Source of the DNA: an uncultured Clostridia bacterium | GTDB lineage: Bacteria; Bacillota; Clostridia; Oscillospirales; UBA644 | DNA: 46,943 bases | NCBI GenBank assembly: GCA_944382895.1 | Contig: CALWNV010000006.1 | Location: 1 to 46,943 of the forward strand | Direction: 5' to 3' | Translations under genes and position numbers: made by a program | The notes under the pieces: model-generated | Told to the model about the DNA's origin: nothing | The model's database searches: none | The model's input: the letters and a program-made list of their open reading frames with translations, nothing else | Shown: positions 40,643 through 46,943 of the stretch, piece by piece | Layout of the letters: the number at the start of each line of letters is the position of its first letter | How positions within the stretch are numbered: the stretch's first letter is position 1

Positions 40643-41013
40643 TTGTTTTCTTCCTTTTCAGAACTCTTGACATCAACAGCCGAAACAATCACAACATTGA
40701 CACGTGCAACTTCAAGCCCGGACATATTCCTAACAGCTTCAGCAACATTTGTCTGAACTTCTCCTGCGACCTTTTGCATCTTGCAACCTTGTTTAACCGA
40801 TATTTGGACAGTTATATCAAGCCCATCAGGTGTTGTTGCGATGCTTACGCCCTTCCCGGCGGCCTTAAAGTTCTCAACAAGAGCCTTCGCGTTCGTTATA
40901 CCTTTTGAAACAAGTTTTACAACACCGTCGACTTCACAGGCAGCCACATTTACTATTCCGGCAAGGACTTCCTCTGAAATTTTTATATTGCCAGAGCCAT
41001 ACTCTTTATCCAC
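40639..41013 (-). CDS. Asp23/Gls24 (DUF322) family protein
   Basis: This 124-residue protein is YqhY-like: GNIKISEEVLAGIVNVAACE, VSIATTPDGLDITVQISVKQG and a later VAGEVQTNVAEAVRNMSG. GGAGGTG lies eight bases before the GTG at 41013, so I prefer this to the ATG at 41037, which lacks a site. YqhY proteins relate to lipid metabolism or the cell envelope in B. subtilis. It is the first gene in the nusB-to-recN operon. Confidence 0.9.
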   Translation of the reverse strand: MDKEYGSGNIKISEEVLAGIVNVAACEVDGVVKLVSKGITNAKALVENFKAAGKGVSIATTPDGLDITVQISVKQGCKMQKVAGEVQTNVAEAVRNMSGLEVARVNVVIVSAVDVKSSEKEENK

Positions 41014-41094
41014 AATCGACACCTCCGCAAAATCCATATGTCTTTTTTTTGATTTTTGTCAAATAAAAAATAATACAGTTTATCTTACCGGGAT

Positions 41095-41123
41095 ATTATA
41101 TCATAAATTTAATAAAAATGCAA
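41095..41123 (-). promoter_or_regulatory. Housekeeping promoter of the Asp23-nusB-xseAB-ispA operon
   Basis: TTGCAT (41118-41123) and TATAAT (41095-41100) are 17 bases apart on the minus strand, in the gap after spoIIIAH, giving a leader of roughly 75 bases. Confidence 0.8.
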
Positions 41124-41129
41124 GGATTT

Positions 41130-41642
41130 TTATTGTGACAATTCAATTATTTTAACAACCGCTGCGGAAAATCCTGTCTCGGCCACCACAATATCAGTTA
41201 TCTGAGCAGCCTCTGCAGGCTCAAGCCCTTCGGTTTTTACTACAATGCTCGCATTATCCGCGCCTAAAAAAACTATACATTCTTCAAAACCCTTTGCTTT
41301 TATCTGATTTTCAATTGAAGTTTCCATTTCAGCTCTTTTTGCATATCCGCTTATGTCTTCACTTGCCGCCATACGCGTTTCTGCGTCAGCATTTTCATTA
41401 TCGGCAATTGTTTTAAGTACGCTTATCGCTTCATTACGCGACTGCTCGCGTGTATACCGAGCATTATCAAAATAGGAATCCTCAGCATTGACATACGATT
41501 GTTCCCCAAGGATTTTATCCTCATTTTCTTTTGACTTGTCTGATGTCTCATTTTTTATAAATTGCCAATTTACAAACACCGCGGCGGCAATGACAAGTGA
41601 AAGACCAAGAATCAACCAGCTTGTTTTTTTGAATTTAACCAT
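41130..41642 (-). CDS. spoIIIAH: Stage III sporulation protein AH
   Basis: This 170-residue single-pass membrane protein (TSWLILGLSLVIAAAVFVNW near the start) has a C-terminal ring-forming domain with ENADAETRMAASEDISGYAK. SpoIIIAH in the mother-cell membrane pairs with forespore SpoIIQ across the intermembrane space. It ends the spoIIIA operon. Confidence 0.95.
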   Translation of the reverse strand: MVKFKKTSWLILGLSLVIAAAVFVNWQFIKNETSDKSKENEDKILGEQSYVNAEDSYFDNARYTREQSRNEAISVLKTIADNENADAETRMAASEDISGYAKRAEMETSIENQIKAKGFEECIVFLGADNASIVVKTEGLEPAEAAQITDIVVAETGFSAAVVKIIELSQ

Positions 41643-41654
41643 TTTTTTCGCTCC

Positions 41655-42119
41655 TTACCTTAATTTACTGACACTTATTTTTATTTTATCAATACCAAAT
41701 AATCTACTGACAATATCCGTTACTTCATTTTTCACACTGCTTTTGTCTCCTCCGCGGCACACCACTAAAACACCGGCAATTTCAGGCGTTTTTTTACTGA
41801 TAAGAACTGTTTCACCGCCAACAACTGTATATTCTGTTTTTTCTTCAGAAATATCTTGCGCATAATTGTTTTCAAAACCGCCTTCAAAGGTTATCATGAT
41901 TTCACATGTGCCAACGCCTTCGATTTTTTCAAGTATTGATTTCAATTCATTTTTTGCGGTTACCGCGTATGTATTTTCGGGATCAACAATTTTTTCGTCC
42001 ACCTGCTCATTTCCTTTGAAAGTATCCGCGAGCAAAAGCAGACATGCGAGAGCTGCGGCACCTATCATTATCAAAGTAAAATTTTTTTTAATAAAATCAG
42101 CGAATTTATCCTTTCTCAT
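41655..42119 (-). CDS. spoIIIAG: Stage III sporulation protein AG
   Basis: This 154-residue protein has one N-terminal helix (LIMIGAAALACLLLLADTF) and a YscJ/FliF-like ring-forming domain with LKSILEKIEGVGTCEIMITF and GVLVVCRGGDKSSVKNEVTD. It forms a large ring of the channel connecting mother cell and forespore. I use the ATG at 42119 (GGGG upstream); a TTG at 42146 is unlikely. Confidence 0.95.
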   Translation of the reverse strand: MRKDKFADFIKKNFTLIMIGAAALACLLLLADTFKGNEQVDEKIVDPENTYAVTAKNELKSILEKIEGVGTCEIMITFEGGFENNYAQDISEEKTEYTVVGGETVLISKKTPEIAGVLVVCRGGDKSSVKNEVTDIVSRLFGIDKIKISVSKLR

Positions 42120-42123
42120 TTCC

Positions 42124-42525
42124 TTACCCCAATAAAATATTATCAAATCCGGTATCTTCTTTTAATTTTTCCAAAAAACGTTCATCTGACGTCTTTGTTA
42201 TAACTATTTTTTCAAGTTTAAAATCATCACTTATATATGCTTTTACCCCGCAATCGATTCCATATTCGGAAGCGATTTTCTTAATTTCAAGCTCAACTGC
42301 GCGCTCAGCTTCCGCTGTCCCTGCAATATCCGTATACGATTCATATTCATATTCAGGAATAGAAATATCGGAGACAAACCCGAACACAAATGACAAAGCT
42401 GTACAAACTATAACCAAAATAAGAATTAAACGTATAGGTTTTTCGCTTTTGGTTTTAGGAATAACGACGCCGAACAAACCGCCGAAAATCGCAAGCGAAA
42501 GAATTATTTTTATTACAGAGCTCAT
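42124..42525 (-). CDS. spoIIIAF: Stage III sporulation protein AF
   Basis: This 133-residue protein has two N-terminal membrane helices (IILSLAIFGGLFGVVI, IRLILILVIVCTALSFVFGF) and a soluble ring-like C-terminal domain with ELEIKKIASEYGI. It overlaps the spoIIIAE stop by four bases (ATGA). Confidence 0.94.
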   Translation of the reverse strand: MSSVIKIILSLAIFGGLFGVVIPKTKSEKPIRLILILVIVCTALSFVFGFVSDISIPEYEYESYTDIAGTAEAERAVELEIKKIASEYGIDCGVKAYISDDFKLEKIVITKTSDERFLEKLKEDTGFDNILLG

Positions 42526-43643
42526 AATCTCACCAAAACCGCAAGTGACAAAAAAACCATGAGAGCAGCGAGAACACTGACCGTTAAAAGAACAGCAAAA
42601 AGATTACTCATTACTGAAAAAAATGATGCCAATGCTTCATTCTCAAAAAAACCACAGATTGCGCGTGTAATCGCAATTAAAAAAAGGGTTGCGCCAATTT
42701 CCATCACAGGAGGGACTACAGTAAAAAAAAGAACAGCGACTCCAACACTTCCTACATTTGTCCTTAAGACCGCCGCACATGCGAAAGCTGTGTCAACACC
42801 TTCACTTATCCCCGAGCCTGCTAACGGAAGAAAGCTTCCTGCCGCAAATTTCAATGTTCTTCTCGAAAGGCTGTCTCCCGCGAGTGCAAAATATTTCTGA
42901 GAAACCATAATAGCCGAAAACACGCAAAAAATCGCTCCGAATATGCCGTTTACAATATTTCTGATGCTTTGCGCTATTTTTCTGAAATCCACGCTATCGG
43001 TCATTGAAGAGGCTATTCCTAAAGAAAGATACATTGCCGTAAAAGGCGTTATAAAGGAATTTATCAAAAAAGTAACAACAAAAATACCAAACGAAACTGC
43101 GGACCCGACAGCAGCGGCAGTAGCGGTATATCCTTCAGCCGCGGTCAGCGTAAGTAGAACAGGAATAAGTGAACTTAAGAAAGTAAACAGTTCTCCGAAC
43201 TGAGATATAAGTGTATCTGCCGTAACAAAAACAGCGTCAAAAAATATTGCGGAAGCCGCGGCAACTGTAACAAAATTTAAAATTTTTCCTATACCTGACT
43301 GCCTATTTTCTTCACTCAGAACATTAAACAACCACATAACAAAAGCGAGTGCGGCAAGCTCAATTATCAATCTTGCTTTATTACCAAAAACACTAAAAAA
43401 AACTTTTATACAAAATCCAATCGCGTTCTCAACGTTCAGAAGACTTTTGGCCTCATCTATCGTTATTTCACCATATTCTTCAGCATTTTCTTTAGCCGAA
43501 TCCGGAATATATTCTTCAATATCATCAACACCGTAATCCTCAATCTGTTCATCAATTATCTTATCCGTGTCCGTTGCATGAAACGGCACAGATAAAAAAA
43601 TAAGAATAAAAATAAATACTGCAATAAAAATCCTTGCTTTCAT
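42522..43643 (-). CDS. spoIIIAE: Stage III sporulation protein AE
   Basis: This 373-residue polytopic membrane protein starts with a signal-like helix, an acidic loop, and then about seven helices with LPLAGSGISEGVDTAFACA and FSVMSNLFAVLLTVSV. It is the export-gate-like part of the feeding-tube channel. Its ATG overlaps the spoIIIAD stop by one base. Confidence 0.95.
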   Translation of the reverse strand: MKARIFIAVFIFILIFLSVPFHATDTDKIIDEQIEDYGVDDIEEYIPDSAKENAEEYGEITIDEAKSLLNVENAIGFCIKVFFSVFGNKARLIIELAALAFVMWLFNVLSEENRQSGIGKILNFVTVAAASAIFFDAVFVTADTLISQFGELFTFLSSLIPVLLTLTAAEGYTATAAAVGSAVSFGIFVVTFLINSFITPFTAMYLSLGIASSMTDSVDFRKIAQSIRNIVNGIFGAIFCVFSAIMVSQKYFALAGDSLSRRTLKFAAGSFLPLAGSGISEGVDTAFACAAVLRTNVGSVGVAVLFFTVVPPVMEIGATLFLIAITRAICGFFENEALASFFSVMSNLFAVLLTVSVLAALMVFLSLAVLVRL

Positions 43644-44035
43644 TACACTATCCCCGAAATTTTTTCAACACTCTCAAATAAATTTTCCACAAGCGGTAAG
43701 CACATACACACAATTATTATTTTAGAAGCGATCTCAACCTTTTCCGCCAATGGCTCTTCTCCCGCGCTTCTGCATGCGTTTGCCCCAAACTGCGCAATAT
43801 ATCCTGTCCCTACCGCTTTTATCAAAAGCCTAAAATTCTCATCCGTTACACCTGAAATATCCGCAAAAACACGGCTCATATCAAATATTTTGCTGAATTC
43901 GTTTAATGTAGAAACAAGTATCAGTATTCCACACAATACAACTATTGCAACAGATGCCTGGGGGTTTGTCTTTTTTATTACTAACGATAACATCATACCG
44001 ATAACAGCAGCGGACACGACTGTTATAATACTCAT
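43643..44035 (-). CDS. spoIIIAD: Stage III sporulation protein AD
   Basis: This 130-residue membrane protein has AAVIGMMLSLVIKKTNPQAS and GTGYIAQFGANACRSAGEEP, the family signature. It overlaps spoIIIAC by four bases. Confidence 0.95.
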   Translation of the reverse strand: MSIITVVSAAVIGMMLSLVIKKTNPQASVAIVVLCGILILVSTLNEFSKIFDMSRVFADISGVTDENFRLLIKAVGTGYIAQFGANACRSAGEEPLAEKVEIASKIIIVCMCLPLVENLFESVEKISGIV

Positions 44036-44226
44036 AATCCGAAAACCGCTTTCATTGTTTCAAATAACTCACCTATACGACTCACCAGCATAAATAAAAC
44101 TACGATTATACCGGCAACGCTCACTAACATCGCCTGCTCAGAGCGATCTGATTTAACCAGTATTTGATTCAATACCGCCACTACGATCCCCACCGCAGCA
44201 ATCTGAAACAGAATATCAACGTTCAT
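44032..44226 (-). CDS. spoIIIAC: Stage III sporulation protein AC
   Basis: This 64-residue, two-helix protein has LFQIAAVGIVVAVLNQILVK and KSDRSEQAMLVSVAGIIVVL, typical of SpoIIIAC. It lies 12 bases after spoIIIAB. Confidence 0.95.
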   Translation of the reverse strand: MNVDILFQIAAVGIVVAVLNQILVKSDRSEQAMLVSVAGIIVVLFMLVSRIGELFETMKAVFGL

Positions 44227-44238
44227 TTGATCAGCGTC

Positions 44239-44718
44239 CTATATCATTAAAATTACAAAAAGGCTGCCTACAAGTATTCCGCTTGTCATATACAATCTTG
44301 AATAAGTATTATATTTTTTTTGAGCGTTTTCCTTGTGTTCTTCAAGTTCTACAAGAGTCTTTTTTACAAGTGAAAGCTGGTTTTCAATATCTACTGTTCC
44401 GAGCATTGAAAAAAAATTATCAAGTGTTAAAAAATCGTTTTCATCTATATAGGCTTGATTTCTGTTTATTTTTTTAAATGCTCCGTAAACATCGTCAGTA
44501 TTTTCCATTTCTCGAAATACAGGCAGTTTTTGTTTTTCCGGTAATGAGGTAAATACCTCTCTCGGAACCTTACGCTCATAGTCCGCACTTATTCCAAAAT
44601 ATTCAATTATCTTAATGATAGTATCAAGATCTTCTTTTCGTTTTTTCAATAAAAAAGTTTTATAAAAGCCCGTAAGAGAACACATTAACCAAATCAGAAG
44701 AATTGCCACGATTTTCAA
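44239..44718 (-). CDS. spoIIIAB: Stage III sporulation protein AB
   Basis: This 159-residue protein has an N-terminal helix (KIVAILLIWLMCSLTGFYKT), a GspF-like helical region with LDTIIKIIEYFGISADYERK, and a C-terminal helix (SGILVGSLFVILMI). GGGAGG is nine bases before a TTG at 44718, which matches the family N-terminus; a GTG at 44724 is the alternative but lies too close to the site. It overlaps spoIIIAA by 59 bases. Confidence 0.93.
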   Translation of the reverse strand: MKIVAILLIWLMCSLTGFYKTFLLKKRKEDLDTIIKIIEYFGISADYERKVPREVFTSLPEKQKLPVFREMENTDDVYGAFKKINRNQAYIDENDFLTLDNFFSMLGTVDIENQLSLVKKTLVELEEHKENAQKKYNTYSRLYMTSGILVGSLFVILMI

Positions 44719-45580
44719 GGTCACTCACCTCCCAGGGCTTTCCCACGCCTGTAAGAGTAATCAATTTCTGCACAAATCCGTAATATATTCCCCTTTTATC
44801 AAGATCTTCTTTGCTTTCGGCATGCGCCGAGACTATAAATGCAACACCGCTATTCAAACCTGATTTTATACTTTCCATTTCTTTTTCCGAGGCAATCTCA
44901 TCCATTATTATTACATCAGGCGCAAGCGTCCTTATAGCCCGAAGAACACCTTCCGCTTTAGGGAAACAGTTAAGGACATCGACACAATAACCAAGATTAT
45001 ATGCTGATATGCCATTATGCATCGCACATATTTCAGCCCGTTCATCAATTACGCAAACATTTATTTTTTTTAATGATAATATTCGTGCGATATCACGAAG
45101 TATTGTTGTTTTACCATATCCGGGAGGCGAAATTATCATAGTATTTTTCACGCGACCTTTACTCAAAATAGACGGGACAATTCCTTCCGCACAACCTATA
45201 ACTTCACGGCATACACGTATATTTAACCCGGAAATCTCCTTTACCGACGCAACTATTCCGTTTTTCAAAACGCAAGTTCCCGCAATTCCTACCCTATGAC
45301 CGCCGCTCATTGTTATAAAGCAGTTACGGATTTCTTCTTCATATGTATAAACAGAATGACGACATGCGGCTGAAAAAACCTCTAAAACATCATCATCATA
45401 AACAAATACGGCTTTTTCAGGTGTGGTAAAAGCCCCGTTTGGTGATAAAAATTCTTTTTCCCCGTCTACAGTCACAAGAAGCGGTGAGCCTTTTTTCAAG
45501 CGTATGTCGCTTATAGCGCCTTTACAACTGATTATCGGTTTTGTCAACCTTGAAGGTAATATCTGTAAAATTTCTCTCAT
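44660..45580 (-). CDS. spoIIIAA: Stage III sporulation protein AA (ATPase)
   Basis: This 306-residue secretion-type ATPase has the Walker A motif SPPGYGKTTILRDIARIL, VIDERAEI, DVIIMDEIASEKEMESIKSG (Walker B-like) and FIVSAHAESKEDL. It powers the channel between mother cell and forespore. It is the first gene in the eight-gene operon. No strong ribosome binding site is seen. It diverges from guaB. A sigma-E promoter is expected from the family, but I do not see a convincing one. Confidence 0.95.
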   Translation of the reverse strand: MREILQILPSRLTKPIISCKGAISDIRLKKGSPLLVTVDGEKEFLSPNGAFTTPEKAVFVYDDDVLEVFSAACRHSVYTYEEEIRNCFITMSGGHRVGIAGTCVLKNGIVASVKEISGLNIRVCREVIGCAEGIVPSILSKGRVKNTMIISPPGYGKTTILRDIARILSLKKINVCVIDERAEICAMHNGISAYNLGYCVDVLNCFPKAEGVLRAIRTLAPDVIIMDEIASEKEMESIKSGLNSGVAFIVSAHAESKEDLDKRGIYYGFVQKLITLTGVGKPWEVSDLENRGNSSDLVNVFSYGLL

Positions 45581-45616
45581 GATAAATATTATTACTTTCG
45601 TTTCACAATTATGCTA

Positions 45617-45646
45617 TTGACAAATATTGGAACGCTATGTTATAAT
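45617..45646 (+). promoter_or_regulatory. guaB: Housekeeping promoter of guaB
   Basis: TTGACA (45617-45622) and TATAAT (45641-45646) are 18 bases apart. GGAGGAG at 45671-45677 precedes the ATG at 45684. No purine riboswitch fold fits in the short leader. Confidence 0.88.
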
Positions 45647-45683
45647 TTTAATAATTAATAGATTATTATGGAGGAGCTGAATT

Positions 45684-46943
45684 ATGGCTTTTGTCTTTGA
45701 AGAACCTTCACATACTTTCGGAGAATATCTTCTTGTACCAGGATTTTCATCAAAAGAATGTATTCCTGCAAACGTAAGTCTGAAAACTCCTGTAGTCAAA
45801 TTTAGAAAAGGAGAAAAATCCCCTCTTTCAATGAATATTCCTCTTGTATCCGCGATTATGCAAGCTGTTTCCGATGACAAGATGGCGATTGCCCTTGCAA
45901 AAGAAGGAGGGATCTCATTTATCTTCGGTTCACAATCTGTTGAAAACGAAGCTGCAATGGTTTCACGAGTAAAAAACCATAAAGCAGGTTTCGTAACATC
46001 TGACAGCAATCTTACGCCGGATATGACTCTTGAAGACGTTATAAAACTTAAAGAAAAAACCGGACACTCAACAATGGCAGTCACAGAAAACGGCTCTGCC
46101 AACGGAAAACTTCTCGGCGTTGTTACCAGCCGGGATTATCGGGTAAGCAGAATGAGCCGAGATCTTAAAGTCTCAGAATTTATGACACCTTTTGAAAAGC
46201 TTGTTTACGCCGACACGAACACATCTCTTAAAGACGCAAATGATATTATATGGGATAATAAATTAAATTCCCTTCCGATAATTGATGAAAACAGAAATCT
46301 TAAATATTTCGTGTTTCGTAAAGACTACGATTCACACAAAGAAAACACTCTTGAACTTCTGGATAAGAACAAAAGACTTATTGTAGGCGCAGGAATAAAC
46401 ACTCGTGATTATGAAGAAAGAGTTCCTGCATTGCTTGATGCCGGAGCCGATGTCCTTTGTATTGACAGTTCTGAAGGATTTTCCGAATGGCAGGGAATGA
46501 CTTTGGACTGGATACGTAAAAAATACGGGGATACTGTTAAAATCGGAGCCGGAAATGTAATTGACAGAGAAGGCTTCTTATATCTTGCAAAAGCCGGCGC
46601 TGATTTTATTAAAATAGGCATCGGCGGCGGTTCCATATGTATAACAAGAGAGCAAAAAGGTATTGGCAGAGGTCAGGCCACAGCAGTTATGGACGTTGCG
46701 AAAGCTCGTAACGAGTATTTTGAAGAAACCGGAATATATATTCCCCTTTGTTCAGACGGAGGGATAGTACACGATTATCATATGACACTTGCACTTGCAA
46801 TGGGCGCCGATTTTATAATGCTTGGCAGATATTTCGCAAGATTTGACGAAAGCCCCTCAAACAAAGTTAATATAAACGGCAGCTATATGAAAGAATACTG
46901 GGGTGAGGGATCCAACCGCGCGCGAAACTGGCAGCGTTACGAC
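45684..46943 (+). CDS. guaB: IMP dehydrogenase (3' end outside the window)
   Basis: The frame is open for 420 codons to the end of the window. It has the IMPDH barrel start ([31 protein letters not shown]), two CBS-like domains (about 95-215; [12 protein letters not shown] and [11 protein letters not shown]), [11 protein letters not shown]-like ([12 protein letters not shown]), KIGAGNV, the catalytic Cys loop [19 protein letters not shown], and [20 protein letters not shown]. It converts IMP to XMP. The C-terminus, about 80 residues, is missing. The familiar GIGPGSICTT loop has Gly for Pro and Ile for Thr here. Confidence 0.95.
   Translation, partial: MAFVFEEPSHTFGEYLLVPGFSSKECIPANVSLKTPVVKFRKGEKSPLSMNIPLVSAIMQAVSDDKMAIALAKEGGISFIFGSQSVENEAAMVSRVKNHKAGFVTSDSNLTPDMTLEDVIKLKEKTGHSTMAVTENGSANGKLLGVVTSRDYRVSRMSRDLKVSEFMTPFEKLVYADTNTSLKDANDIIWDNKLNSLPIIDENRNLKYFVFRKDYDSHKENTLELLDKNKRLIVGAGINTRDYEERVPALLDAGADVLCIDSSEGFSEWQGMTLDWIRKKYGDTVKIGAGNVIDREGFLYLAKAGADFIKIGIGGGSICITREQKGIGRGQATAVMDVAKARNEYFEETGIYIPLCSDGGIVHDYHMTLALAMGADFIMLGRYFARFDESPSNKVNINGSYMKEYWGEGSNRARNWQRYD

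Noticed and set aside
45635-46102. A 155-codon minus-strand frame over the start of guaB
   Set aside because: guaB is clear from its motifs and promoter, and the antisense frame lacks a start signal.

Overview
The window looks like chromosome from a low-G+C, endospore-forming Firmicute of class Clostridia, probably a fibre-associated gut or rumen anaerobe. The evidence is a complete spoIIIA operon (AA to AH), spoVAC-AD-AE, Clostridia-style gene orders, strong TTGACA/TATAAT promoters with 17-18 bp spacers, purine-rich ribosome binding sites with frequent GTG and TTG starts, and two dockerin-bearing exported proteins. No rRNA, phage, insertion sequence or CRISPR array was seen. I cannot place it to genus from sequence alone.

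Left part (1-12.4 kb). The window opens inside a DNA-repair type radical SAM gene followed by its DUF4130 partner. These face spoVAC-AD-AE, which belong to the dipicolinate channel of spores. Next come an HtrA-type membrane protease, an XRE-cupin regulator with an acyl-CoA synthetase under one promoter, an APH-fold phosphotransferase, gpsA diverging from a mecA-like adaptor gene, and an operon of a Gfo/Idh/MocA dehydrogenase, lipA and a short lplA.

Middle part (12.4-31.6 kb) is the accessory, cell-surface and carbohydrate region. It holds an exported GLUG/Ig/dockerin protein, then a tight four-gene operon (24368 down to 14680, minus strand) that alternates two large membrane-anchored lamin-tail/CotH-kinase proteins with a GH127-like and a GH78-like protein. 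After these come a DUF1540 protein, a CHAP/SH3/Ig/dockerin protein with one degenerate CHAP copy, a YjbR protein with a PfkB sugar kinase, a 57-residue orphan Phd-type antitoxin that is easy to miss, and a 883-residue protein with a cohesin-like domain and a glycosidase-like barrel.

Right part (31.6-46.9 kb) is conserved core on the minus strand: a tRNA-Lys/tRNA-Trp unit, then, reading from the promoter at 41.1 kb, Asp23-family gene, nusB, a TsaD/Kae1 paralogue, xseA, xseB, ispA, a ~620-nt structured non-coding region, a four-helix membrane protein, tlyA, nadK, argR and recN. The non-coding region and membrane protein lie exactly where OLE RNA and its partner OapA lie in other Firmicutes. I identify them as an OLE ribonucleoprotein locus; this is the most interesting element of the window. 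Upstream lies the whole spoIIIA operon, diverging from a guaB gene that runs off the right edge.

Coordinates of starts were adjusted by ribosome-binding-site position where noted. Family assignments come from motif reading alone, with no database search.
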